Shown piece after piece: positions 33,760 through 41,587 of a DNA stretch of 64,000 nt; the stretch's first letter is position 1, and every line of letters begins with the position of its first letter. This DNA comes from Sphaerisporangium perillae (GTDB lineage: Bacteria; Actinomycetota; Actinomycetes; Streptosporangiales; Streptosporangiaceae): NCBI RefSeq assembly GCF_023276435.1, contig NZ_JALLPO010000001.1:248001-312000 (forward strand), written 5' to 3'. Made by a program: the position numbers and the translations under genes. A model generated the notes under the pieces. The model worked only from the letters and a program-made list of their open reading frames with translations, searched no databases and was not told the origin of the DNA.

Positions 33760-34035
33760 ATGGACCAGGATGAGCTGCAGTCGCTGTCGCCCAGGGAGCT
33801 GCACGACAGGGCGGTGCACTATGCGGTGACGCACGGTGACTTCGGCTTCCTGTGGGATCTGCTCAAGGTGATCCCGGCGGCGGAGGCCGCCAGCGGCCAC
33901 GCGGACGAGACGGCGAACGACCTGAGCCGGGTGTCGGCGCTGCTCAGCGACGCGATGGCCTCCGGTGAGGGCGAGCTCGGCGAGGCGCTGCGGCCGGTCT
34001 ACGTCGCCTACCTGTCCAAGCACCCCGACGCCTAG
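33760..34035 (+). CDS. Small actinobacterial protein of unknown function
   Basis: 91 residues from ATG 33760 with a strong AAAGGGGGGTGA site. Soluble, helical, acidic (SPRELHDRAVHYAVTHGDFG, FLWDLLKVIPAAEAASG). No domain recognised. It is 30 nt upstream of the OsmC-like gene, probably one transcript. Confidence 0.75.
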   Translation: MDQDELQSLSPRELHDRAVHYAVTHGDFGFLWDLLKVIPAAEAASGHADETANDLSRVSALLSDAMASGEGELGEALRPVYVAYLSKHPDA

Positions 34036-34065
34036 ACGTCCGCCGCCTGCTTCTAGGCTCCAGGC

Positions 34066-34464
34066 ATGGCATCGGTGAATGTGGAGCGTACTGAGAACGG
34101 CTTCGTGGCGCGTAACGCGCGCGGGGCGGTGGTCACTATGGGCAGCGGCGACGAGGAAGGCGCGTTCACCCCGGTCGAGCTGCTGCTCGCCGCGGTGGGC
34201 GGCTGCAACATCGTGACCGTCGAGCCGCTCACCGCCCAGCGCGGCCACCGGCTCGTGCGGCTCGCGATGACGGTCGAGGCGGAGAAGATCGAGCCCACGC
34301 TGCTCGGACCGATCACGATCACCTACGACGTCGAGCTGCCCGAGGGCGATCCCGAGGCGGACGAGGTCTTCCGCGCCGTGGCGCACCGCGTGCACGAGCG
34401 GCACTGCACGGTCAGCCGGTCCCTCCAGAAGGGCACCGAGGTCAGGGTCGAACTGCCCGAATAG
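34066..34464 (+). CDS. OsmC-family peroxiredoxin-like protein
   Basis: 132 residues. The two redox cysteines of the family are present in AAVGGCNIVTVE (near 47) and RVHERHCTVSRSL (near 112). OsmC/Ohr proteins reduce organic hydroperoxides; this one has the shorter YhfA-like layout. Follows the 91-residue gene by 30 nt. A stretch of structured, apparently non-coding DNA lies downstream. Confidence 0.88.
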   Translation: MASVNVERTENGFVARNARGAVVTMGSGDEEGAFTPVELLLAAVGGCNIVTVEPLTAQRGHRLVRLAMTVEAEKIEPTLLGPITITYDVELPEGDPEADEVFRAVAHRVHERHCTVSRSLQKGTEVRVELPE

Positions 34465-34571
34465 CCGCTGCGGCCAGGCTCCTGGCGCGTACCGGTCATG
34501 CCCGCGACTTAGACCGAATCTATACCTTGGGATGACGAGCACCTCAGGCCCCGGTATGTAGTGTTAAGGCA

Positions 34572-34745
34572 GGTCAAGGGGGATGCGACCAGCGTCCGGG
34601 ATGGGCGCGACGCAGCTTTTCACCATAAGGACGCGGTGGGGGACCGCGTCCGTACAGCGGGACCGCCCGATGCGTTTGGGGGAAGGCATCGGCGCTGGAC
34701 CGTGAAGAGTCGGGGCCGGACAGGCGGGGGACTGTCCGGCCCCGA
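34572..34745 (+). ncRNA. Candidate structured RNA: five consecutive hairpins with G5A loops
   Basis: Five stems follow one another: 34572-34590 (GGTC/GACC), 34592-34613 (GCGTC/GACGC), 34629-34651 (GGACGCGG/CCGCGTCC), 34667-34692 (CCGATGC/GCATCGG) and 34710-34745 (14-bp stem TCGGGGCCGGACAG). Four loops contain GGGGGA and the fifth GGGATGGG. A possible promoter (TGACGA - 16 nt - TATGTA, ending 34560) precedes it and the strongest hairpin is last, as for a terminator, which favours the plus strand. On the minus strand the loops read TCCCCC and would resemble actinobacterial 6C RNA. No credible protein frame covers it. Confidence 0.45.
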
Positions 34746-35105
34746 TTCATGTCCACCCCCGGCTCGGGCCCGCTCGATCCTCCACCCCCTCGCCCTCTCG
34801 CCCTCTTCCCGCATGGCCACTGTTCTCTGGCCTGCCGCTGACCCGGGGCGGCCCTGGACCATGAAGGCCCGCAGTCGCGCCTCTGTTCTGCGGTCGCGCC
34901 CCCGCGCAGGACAGGACATCTCCCCGCCGGGGGTGCCACCTCTTTCCGGAACCCCACCGGGCTTTGCCGTACTCCCCGGTCATCAGGACATTTGACTCGC
35001 TGCCGAACTCCCATTTTCACCACAGGTCACACACGTCACATCAGTGCTCCGAGCGGCCCGTACGCTGGCGCAGGCATGAAGGGTTGAATGCCCGATCTAG
35101 GGGGG
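34746..35105. other. Intergenic region, no gene seen
   Basis: Pyrimidine-rich, then lower-GC sequence between the hairpin array and the riboswitch promoter. Open frames here lack ribosome sites and have Arg/Pro/Ser-rich translations. Confidence 0.5.
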
Positions 35106-35133
35106 TTCATGCCCAGAAGGTAGATCTTATAAT
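35106..35133 (+). promoter_or_regulatory. Promoter of the riboswitch transcript
   Basis: TTCATG (35106-35111), 16-nt spacer, TATAAT (35128-35133), a perfect -10 hexamer, about 40 nt before the riboswitch P1 stem. This is the most AT-rich spot in the neighbourhood. Confidence 0.6.
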
Positions 35134-35174
35134 GCTTTGTAGAGATTTCGTTTGCTTTGTCCTGACTTGATGGG

Positions 35175-35357
35175 TAACGTCTATCCCAGAACAGGGCGGT
35201 GACCTGGTCTTCAGCCAGAAGGCCGCCGCCCTAGCGTCGAATCTCGAGGGCCTACCTAGCCCAAGGGAACCGGGGACCCAAGTCTCATTGGGGTGAATCC
35301 GCGCGAGCGGTAGGGCGACTCCACGTCCGAACCCGTCAGCTAACCCGGTAGACGTCA
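35175..35357 (+). ncRNA. ydaO-yuaA (c-di-AMP) riboswitch
   Basis: Closing stem P1 pairs ACGTCTATCC (35177-35186) with GGTAGACGT (35347-35355). Between them are the conserved blocks GGGAACCGGGGACCCAAG (near 35264-35282), GGGGTGAATCCGCGCGAGCG, GTAGGGCGAC, and CCGAACCCGTCAGCTAACCC just before P1, all characteristic of the actinobacterial ydaO class. Family knowledge: it binds two c-di-AMP molecules and in actinobacteria usually controls cell-wall hydrolases. Here it precedes a secreted barrel-fold protein at 35671. Confidence 0.9.
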
Positions 35358-35493
35358 GTGGAGAGGAGACCCGAGTGGACCACCCCACTCCGTCCCCCGG
35401 GCAACCCTAAACCCGGATCTCGCCGTCAGAAGCGGCGGACAAGTCGGCTGGTAGCAGCCGTCGACCGGGCGATTCGTTCGCCCTTTGCGACGT

Positions 35494-35509
35494 GGTGGCT
35501 CACGCCACC
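35494..35509 (+). terminator. Leader hairpin downstream of the riboswitch
   Basis: GGTGGC / GCCACC with a TCAC loop, 137 nt after the aptamer and followed by CCAACCC rather than a T-run. It may be part of the expression platform. The rest of the 313-bp leader 35358-35670 shows no gene. Confidence 0.4.
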
Positions 35510-35670
35510 CCAACCCGACCTACGTAAGAAAGCGCTCGCGCAGCGGCAGACCCTGCCTCATCATGCTGCCTCAGTCTCTGAGAAGACGCTTTCCACTCCC
35601 GGCACCGAACCCCCTTGACGAATTCGGAGCTCGGGTCCCCTTGTCTTCTGATGAAAGATCCTAACCTCCC

Positions 35671-36279
35671 ATGCCTTCTTTCTTCACAACCCCCAAATGC
35701 CGCATCATGTCGAGCATCATCGGTGCCGCCCTGATGTGCGGCGCAACCGTCGGAACGTGCGCCACCGCGCAGGCCTCCATCAAGCCCACCGGGACCGACA
35801 AGACGCGCCTCGTGGAGCCGATCCTGCTGAAGGGCTCCACCAAGGCCTCCTACTTCTGGGACGACTCTTCGGGTCGCATGGGTGACACGGGTCTTCCGGC
35901 CATCGGCAAGCCGATGCAGAAGGGCCTGTTCGCCAGCCCCAGCTGGCCGCTCGGCACCGAGGGATATGTGATCTACAAGGGCAAGAAGGCGCCGTTCTTC
36001 ATCGGTGACCGCGGCCCCGGCATCCCCTCCGAGAGCGGCGTCATGCTGGACATCGACGGCAAGACCTTCGCGGAGCTGACCGGCGGCAACTTCAGCGACA
36101 CCTCCCTGATGGTGACCGGCTTCGACGCCGGCCACATCAAGGTCGACTACGTCATCACCAAGTGGGGCAGCGGTCCCGGCAAGAAGAACCGGCCCGTGCC
36201 GTTCTCCGCCGGAGCCTGGGGCGTCTACGACAAGAACCCCGCCAAGCCCCCCGTGGCCCTCGCCTCCCTCGGCGACTGA
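35671..36279 (+). CDS. Secreted double-psi beta-barrel (RlpA/3D-like) cell-wall protein
   Basis: 202 residues; ATG 35671 or ATG 35707 could start it, neither with a clear ribosome site. Signal peptide to about residue 36 (GAALMCGATVGTCATAQAS). The mature part reads TGLPAIGKPMQKGLFASPSWPLGT, FIGDRGPGIPSESGVMLDIDG and FAELTGG; the GDRGPG...D pattern is that of RlpA/barwin-like barrels acting on peptidoglycan. A GH75 (chitosanase)-like barrel is an alternative. Control by c-di-AMP fits a wall-remodelling role. Confidence 0.7.
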   Translation: MPSFFTTPKCRIMSSIIGAALMCGATVGTCATAQASIKPTGTDKTRLVEPILLKGSTKASYFWDDSSGRMGDTGLPAIGKPMQKGLFASPSWPLGTEGYVIYKGKKAPFFIGDRGPGIPSESGVMLDIDGKTFAELTGGNFSDTSLMVTGFDAGHIKVDYVITKWGSGPGKKNRPVPFSAGAWGVYDKNPAKPPVALASLGD

Positions 36280-36532
36280 CCAGAACGCCGGCCTCTCCAG
36301 CGGTCCGCGCTCCCGCCTTCCGAACAGGCTCGCACTCTCTGCCGTTCGAGCGGGTCCGCACCCACCTGCTGTCCGAGCAAGGCCCGCACTGGTCCGCCGA
36401 CTCCGTACATCTCTGCGGGACGCCTGAACGACACCGTCCGGGCGTCCCAGCGCCTTCCTGGTAGCGGGCGCGCCGCATCGCCGCCGCCGATGTGCGCAGC
36501 TTCGCCAGGACTGCTAAAGTCACCGTAGTCAC

Positions 36533-36609
36533 GCGCCGCTAGCTCAGTTGGTTAGAGCAGCTGACTCTTAATCAGCGGGTCCGGGGTTCGAGTCCCTGGC
36601 GGCGCACCA
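36533..36609 (+). tRNA. tRNA-Lys(CTT)
   Basis: Acceptor stem GCGCCGC/GCGGCGC, D-arm AGCTCAGTTGGTTAGAGC, anticodon loop CTCTTAA in stem CTGA/TCAG giving anticodon CTT, T-loop GGTTCGAGTCC, discriminator A and encoded CCA. Identical to the copy at 59892-59968. Confidence 0.96.
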
Positions 36610-36627
36610 CGGTTCATACCGATGACC

Positions 36628-36658
36628 TGGGCATTCTCCCCACCGGGGAGGGTGCCCA
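36628..36658 (+). terminator. Hairpin after the first tRNA-Lys
   Basis: Outer stem TGGGCA/TGCCCA and inner stem CTCCCC/GGGGAG. The same outer stem and flanks occur after the second tRNA-Lys, where the inner stem is lost. Confidence 0.6.
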
Positions 36659-36717
36659 CAGTCGTTTCCGGCCCGTTGAGATCGTTCCGGGCACTGGCGG
36701 GACCTCCACGCCCACGG

Positions 36718-37548
36718 TCATTCGCGGCCGGGTGTGGGGCGGCGCAGGGCGAGTCCGGTGACGGCGGCGAGGATGAGCAGGAGGCCGACCAGGACGAAGA
36801 TCCGGCCGTCGGGGCCGGCCGTGCCGCCGCCTCCGGTCTCGGCGGCGCCTGCCGGGGTCCTGGTCACCTTGCCGTTCGCATGCGGCGGGGACGCGGTCAC
36901 GGTCTCCATGACGGTGTGGGTGGGCCTCGGGCTCCTGATCGTCGGGGTCGGACTGATGGTCGGCGTCGGGCTGGTCGTCGAGGCGCCCGTGCCGATCGTG
37001 AGGGGGAAGGTCGTCAGGTCGTCCGGGTTCTGTACCTCGCACTGGATCGACGGCGCGGTGGGGAGGGTCCCGAAATTGATGGCGGCGGGCTTCACCACCG
37101 CCGTGCCCGAGTCCGACGCGGTCGTCTTCAGGTCGACCTGAGCCGCGGGCAGCGGGATGGTCTCGCCCGCCTCCACCGCGTCGAGCGTCCCCACTCCGGT
37201 GGCGGAGGTCAGCCCGGGCATCCCGCTGATGGACGCGTACGCGTACAGCTTGGTGCCGACGGCCAGGCCCGTGCTGGGCGCCTTCAACGTGGTGCCGTCG
37301 GCGTAGGAGCCCTGCCAGCCGATGGTCATCTGCTGATCCGGCGTGGCGCTGACCGGCATCGTCAGCTCCACCCGGACCTTGATGTCCTGCTTCAGGGTCA
37401 CGCCGGTGGTGGTGCACCGGTACTCGACGATGTCGGTGGCGACGACCGAGACCTGCCGTCCCGGGGGGACCGCGGCGCCGGCCGGCGGGCAGAGGAGGAC
37501 CAGGCCGGCGGCCAGGAGGACGGCGGATGAGACCGGGCGGACGCGCAA
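36718..37548 (-). CDS. Secreted, C-terminally membrane-anchored surface protein
   Basis: 276 residues. Start is TTG 37548, supported by AGGAG at 7-nt spacing; no nearer ATG fits. Signal peptide 1-25 (VLLAAGLVLLCPPAGAA), beta-rich body of about 155 residues with two Cys (YRCTTTG and SIQCEVQ) that could form one disulfide, a Thr/Pro/Ser-rich stalk (TSPTPTISPTPTIRSPRPTH), a Gly-rich stretch and a final helix FVLVGLLLILAAVTGLALRR. No LPXTG sortase motif is seen. Function unknown; similar anonymous proteins are frequent in actinobacteria. Confidence 0.75.
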   Translation of the reverse strand: MRVRPVSSAVLLAAGLVLLCPPAGAAVPPGRQVSVVATDIVEYRCTTTGVTLKQDIKVRVELTMPVSATPDQQMTIGWQGSYADGTTLKAPSTGLAVGTKLYAYASISGMPGLTSATGVGTLDAVEAGETIPLPAAQVDLKTTASDSGTAVVKPAAINFGTLPTAPSIQCEVQNPDDLTTFPLTIGTGASTTSPTPTISPTPTIRSPRPTHTVMETVTASPPHANGKVTRTPAGAAETGGGGTAGPDGRIFVLVGLLLILAAVTGLALRRPTPGRE

Positions 37549-37609
37549 GGGAGACTCCTGTCGCGGCAGATGGGGGCAATAGGACAGACGGGGCGTCAAG
37601 GCGTTCGGT

Positions 37610-37804
37610 TGTCACCACGCCGCCATCGAGACAGAAGCGCATCCGGGTCTCTGCCACCTCGTCAGGAACCTGGTCGCCAACGCCGTCGCCTACAACCATC
37701 CGGGAGGACGCGCGGAGATCCGTCTCGTCCCCGGCGTGCTCGAGGTCGTCAACATTGACCGGCCGGCCCGCCCGTCGCCGGTGGCGGCCGCGCGGGATCG
37801 CTAG
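37610..37804 (+). pseudogene. Remnant of a sensor histidine kinase ATPase domain
   Basis: In one plus-strand frame ending at TAG 37802-37804 the DNA encodes LCHLVRNLVANAVAYNHPGG followed by RAEIRLVPGVLEVVN, which is the N-box and following strand of a HATPase_c domain. There is no start codon, dimerisation domain or G-boxes, and the fragment is only about 60 residues long, so it is a decayed piece. Its end overlaps the convergent methyltransferase stop. Confidence 0.6.
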
Positions 37805-38664
37805 GGCTTGCGGGCCACGCCGCCCGCGCAGGACACCTGGGGAGGGTCGCCCCACGGGCTGGGCTCCGGACGCCACTGGGTGACGGGTACGACGCCGGGG
37901 TCCACCAGCGCCAGGCCGTCGAAGTAGCCGGCGATCTGCTCGAGGCTGCGGGGAGTGTAGGGGACGACGCCGGGTCCGGAGTTGTGGCGTCGCAGGGCCT
38001 CGACGTACGACGGGTCGGTGTCGGCTCCGTCGTAGAGCGCCAGGTAGCTGCCGGAGGGCAGAGCGTCCATCAGCCGGTTCACGATCGCACGCGCCTCGTC
38101 GTAGTCGGCGACCAGGCCGAGGATCCCCATCAGCATGAGCGCCGTGGGGCGGGTGAGGTCCAGCGTCTTGGCGGCCGCCCGCAGGATGAGGCCGGGGTCG
38201 CGCACGTCCGCCTCGATGTAGTCGGTGGCACCCTCGGGGGTGCTGGTGAGCAGCGCCTGGGCGTGCACGAGCACCAGGGGATCGTTGTCCACGTAGACGA
38301 TGCGCGACTCCGGGGCCACCCGCTGGGCGACCTCGTGGGTGTTGTCGACGGTGGGCAGGCCGGTGCCGATGTCCAAGAACTGGCGGACGCCCGCTTCACC
38401 GGCCAGGAAGCGTACGGTGCGCGCGAGCATGTACCGGGAGTGGCGGGTCATGTCGACCATGCCGGGAAAGACCTCGCGGACCTTGTCACCCGCCTGGCGG
38501 TCGACGGGGTAGTTGTCCTTCCCGCCCAGCAGGTAGTTCCAGATGCGGGCCGAGTGCGGCACGGAGGAGTTGATCTGCGCCACCGGCCTCTCCACGCCTT
38601 CCGGCGAGTGCGCCGGTTCGCCCGGTTCGGGTAAGGGGTTCGGGGTGGTCGGGTCCTCGGACAT
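37801..38664 (-). CDS. S-adenosyl methyltransferase, PF04672 (DUF574) family
   Basis: 287 residues. Family hallmarks PHSARIWNYLLGGKDNYPVDR, RQFLDIGTGLPTVDNTHEVAQ (SAM site near 95-115) and VYVDNDPLVLVHAQALL. This family is strongly expanded in Streptomyces and Streptosporangiaceae; substrates are unknown. Monocistronic, directly downstream of the deacetylase/glycosyltransferase operon. Confidence 0.93.
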   Translation of the reverse strand: MSEDPTTPNPLPEPGEPAHSPEGVERPVAQINSSVPHSARIWNYLLGGKDNYPVDRQAGDKVREVFPGMVDMTRHSRYMLARTVRFLAGEAGVRQFLDIGTGLPTVDNTHEVAQRVAPESRIVYVDNDPLVLVHAQALLTSTPEGATDYIEADVRDPGLILRAAAKTLDLTRPTALMLMGILGLVADYDEARAIVNRLMDALPSGSYLALYDGADTDPSYVEALRRHNSGPGVVPYTPRSLEQIAGYFDGLALVDPGVVPVTQWRPEPSPWGDPPQVSCAGGVARKP

Positions 38665-38700
38665 GAGAGGTCTCCTGGCTCGTTCGGTTCTGCTGGGAGG

Positions 38701-40929
38701 TTACGCTCGCGGCGCCGGGCTGGCGAAGGTGCCTTCTCTGCGGATCGTCTGCCAGCGCAGCCGCACCCCGAGCGCCGCGGTCGCCACCGACTGGATGACG
38801 ACGAGGTACATCAACTGCCGGTAGACGAACTGCTGCAGTGGCAGCACCCACAGCACCGAGGCGCGCTCACGGTCCAGCCGCAGCGCGTACCATCCGGTGA
38901 ACGCCTGGACCAGCACGAATCCCGCCCAGACCGCCACCACGGGAAGCGGATCGCCGACCGCCAGGCTGTAGACGGCCATGATGTCCACGACCGGGGCGAC
39001 CAGCGGAAGCACCACCTGGAACAGGGTCAGGTAGCCCAGGCATCGGCGCCCGAACGGTCCGGGCTCCACGACGGCGCGCCGGTGCTTCCACATCGCCTGC
39101 AGCGTGCCGTAGCACCAGCGGTAGCGCTGGCGCCACAACTGCCGCAGCGATGTCGGCGCCTCGGTCCACGCCAGCGCGTTCTCCTCGTACACGATCCGCC
39201 ATCCGGCCCGGCACATCGCCATGGTCAGGTCGGTGTCCTCGGCGAGCGTGTCGGTGCTGACCCCCGACACCGAGGCCAGCGCCGAACGCCGGAAGGCGCC
39301 GATCGCGCCCGGCACCGTGGGCATGCAGCCGAGCAGGTCGAACGCGCGGCGATCAAGGTTGAATCCGATGACGTACTCGATGTGCTGCCAGCGGCCGATC
39401 ATGCCCCGCCGGTTGCCGACCTTGGTGTTGCCGCTGACCGCGCCGACCGCGGGATCGGCGAGCGGCCGCACCAGGTGGCCGATGGTCGCGGGTTCGAAGA
39501 CCGTGTCGCCGTCCACCATGATCAGGATGTCGTGGGAGGCGTGCGCGATGCCGGTGTTCAGGGCGGCGGGCTTGCCGCCGTTCGGCCGCCTGATCACCTG
39601 TACCCCCGGCAGCCCGAGGCTCGCCGCGATCGCCGCGGTGCCGTCGGCGGAACCGTCGTCCACGACGATCACCTCGACGACGCCGGGGTAGTCGGTCGTC
39701 ACGAGGGAGCGCACGGTCGCCTCGATCCCGGCCGCCTCGTTGTAGGCGGGCACGATCACGGTCACCGGCGGTGGGAAGGGCCACGCCGGAGCCCTGCCCA
39801 CCCGGCGCCTGCCGCCCCGCGCGCGTTGCACGTGGACCCACGCCAGGACGAGGAAGAACAGCAGCCGGGACAGCGTGAGCACCCCGGCGACGGCGAGCAC
39901 CCACGCCATCACCGTCGCGAACGCGGCCGAGGCGCGCTGGGCGAAGCCCAGCCCGACTCCGATCAGGCGGTCGGTCCGGCCGGCGGGTGAGTGTGCCGAG
40001 GGCATGCCGAGTGCCGAGGTCAGCGTGGTGACCCGGTAGTGCCGCTCGGAGAGCATGGTGAGCAGCCGGTCGACGGCGGCGACCGTCTGGCCGCGGTCGC
40101 CGCCGGAGTCGTGCATCATGACCACGGCGCCCTTGCCGCGCTGTGGCAGGGCGGCTCGGAGGATCCGTTCGGTGCCGGGTCTGGACCAGTCCTTGGTGTC
40201 CAGGTCGGTGAGCGCCACCAGGTATCCCTCCGCGCCGAGGGTGCGCAGCGCTCGCAGCTGCGGCTCGGTGACGGCGTCGGGCTGTGAGGAGTACGGCGGG
40301 CGTACCAGCCTGGTGTGCAGGCCGGTGGCGCCGGCCAGCACCTTCTGGGTGAGCGACACCTCCAGCCGCAGCCGCCATTCGGGGAGCGCCGACAGGTCGG
40401 CGTGCGCGTAGGTGTGGTCGCCGATCTCGTGACCCTCGGCGACGATCCGCCGGGCCAGCGCGGGGTTCTCCGCGATCCTCGCGCCGACCGCGAAGAAGGT
40501 CGCCTTGGCGCCGTGCCGCTTCAGGACGTCCAGCAGCTGGGGCGTCCAGCGGGGGTCGGGGCCGTCGTCGAAGGTGAGCGCCACCGTGCGGGCCGGCAGC
40601 CGGGCGCTGTCGGGTCTGGGGCCGGTCAGGTTGAGCACCGGGCCGCCCTCCCAGACGCGCTGAAGGTCGGACGACGGCTCGGCCGGCGCGGGAGTGACCT
40701 CCTGCGTCTCTCCGGTGACGCCGTGGACGTATCCGTTGAAGACCAGGGCGCCGCTGATCAGCACCATCGTCACGACGACGAGGAACCAGTGCCCGCGCGG
40801 GTCCGCGCGCGGCGACCGCCGTACGGCACGCTCATCGGGGGCCTGGACAGGGGGTGGCGCCTGGAGAAGAGGCTCGGTATGGACGGGAGGCGGCGGCCAG
40901 ACCCGCGTGCCGGTGGCCTGCCGGCTCAC
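38701..40929 (-). CDS. Fused polysaccharide deacetylase / family 2 glycosyltransferase
   Basis: 742 residues. Pro-rich cytoplasmic N-terminus, one helix at about 48-68, then an extracytoplasmic NodB deacetylase domain (TFDDGPDP near 119, GHEIGDHTYAHADL near 167, RPPYSSQPD, MMHDSGGDR), a helix pair near 340-370, and a cytoplasmic GT2 domain (VIVPAYNEAAG, VDDGSADGT, DGDTVFEP, TLAEDTDLT, and the QRYRW motif of processive synthases), ending in several membrane helices. This combination makes and exports a beta-linked N-acetylhexosamine polymer and deacetylates it, comparable with IcaA/PgaC plus PgaB or MatAB functions in streptomycete wall glycans. Start overlaps the upstream stop as ATGA. Confidence 0.9.
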   Translation of the reverse strand: MSRQATGTRVWPPPPVHTEPLLQAPPPVQAPDERAVRRSPRADPRGHWFLVVVTMVLISGALVFNGYVHGVTGETQEVTPAPAEPSSDLQRVWEGGPVLNLTGPRPDSARLPARTVALTFDDGPDPRWTPQLLDVLKRHGAKATFFAVGARIAENPALARRIVAEGHEIGDHTYAHADLSALPEWRLRLEVSLTQKVLAGATGLHTRLVRPPYSSQPDAVTEPQLRALRTLGAEGYLVALTDLDTKDWSRPGTERILRAALPQRGKGAVVMMHDSGGDRGQTVAAVDRLLTMLSERHYRVTTLTSALGMPSAHSPAGRTDRLIGVGLGFAQRASAAFATVMAWVLAVAGVLTLSRLLFFLVLAWVHVQRARGGRRRVGRAPAWPFPPPVTVIVPAYNEAAGIEATVRSLVTTDYPGVVEVIVVDDGSADGTAAIAASLGLPGVQVIRRPNGGKPAALNTGIAHASHDILIMVDGDTVFEPATIGHLVRPLADPAVGAVSGNTKVGNRRGMIGRWQHIEYVIGFNLDRRAFDLLGCMPTVPGAIGAFRRSALASVSGVSTDTLAEDTDLTMAMCRAGWRIVYEENALAWTEAPTSLRQLWRQRYRWCYGTLQAMWKHRRAVVEPGPFGRRCLGYLTLFQVVLPLVAPVVDIMAVYSLAVGDPLPVVAVWAGFVLVQAFTGWYALRLDRERASVLWVLPLQQFVYRQLMYLVVIQSVATAALGVRLRWQTIRREGTFASPAPRA

Positions 40930-41417
40930 TTCTTGGGGCCTTGCGTTCTGTTCGGGTCCAGGCCGGGAGGCTGCTTGGTCTTGCCGGGCGGCGGCGGAGC
41001 CTCCGTGGTCGGCTCGTCGACCGGCGCGGACGGGGTGGGAGTGGCCGTGCCGCTGGGCACCTGCCTCGGCGTGCGGCTGGGCGTGGGCGTGCGCGCGGAC
41101 GGCGTGGTCCGGGGAGTAATGCGCGCCGTGGCGGACGGGACCGGCCGCTCTACTACCGGGGTCGCCGACGGGCTCCGCGCCGGGGGAGAGGAGGACCGGG
41201 AGGAGGTGGCGGCGGGGACCTGCGAGAACTTGGGGCCGTCCCCCGGCCAGCCGATGACCGTGAGGGAGGTGCCCGTGAACGCCCCTCCGATCAGGATCGC
41301 CATGCAGGCGATCAGGAGCGTGCCGGAGAGGACGCCGACGATCATCAGCAACCTGGCGCGCCGGCCGCTGTGGTCGACGAACACCGCGGTGTCCTCAGGG
41401 GAGTGCGCTTCGCTCAC
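40926..41417 (-). CDS. Single-helix membrane protein with Pro/Ser/Thr-rich exterior
   Basis: 163 residues. Cytoplasmic 1-20, membrane helix about 21-47 (LLMIVGVLSGTLLIACMAILIGG), then an outside segment dominated by Pro/Ser/Thr (TPRTTPSARTPTPSRTPRQ). No catalytic domain. Translationally coupled to the deacetylase/glycosyltransferase gene, so it may be an accessory of that machine; function unknown. Confidence 0.7.
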   Translation of the reverse strand: MSEAHSPEDTAVFVDHSGRRARLLMIVGVLSGTLLIACMAILIGGAFTGTSLTVIGWPGDGPKFSQVPAATSSRSSSPPARSPSATPVVERPVPSATARITPRTTPSARTPTPSRTPRQVPSGTATPTPSAPVDEPTTEAPPPPGKTKQPPGLDPNRTQGPKK

Positions 41418-41587
41418 AGAGCAGATGGTAGTGACCTTTGTGCGCTCTTGATGCTGTCTGCCAAGCTTGTGACCTCAGGTATCCCTGTTGCGATCGGGAT
41501 GTTATGGGGGCGCACGATGCCGGCGGCGGGGGGAGGCGGCGGGCCGGGGATCCGTGATACGGATGTGGGGGCCGAAGGAGGATGCCG

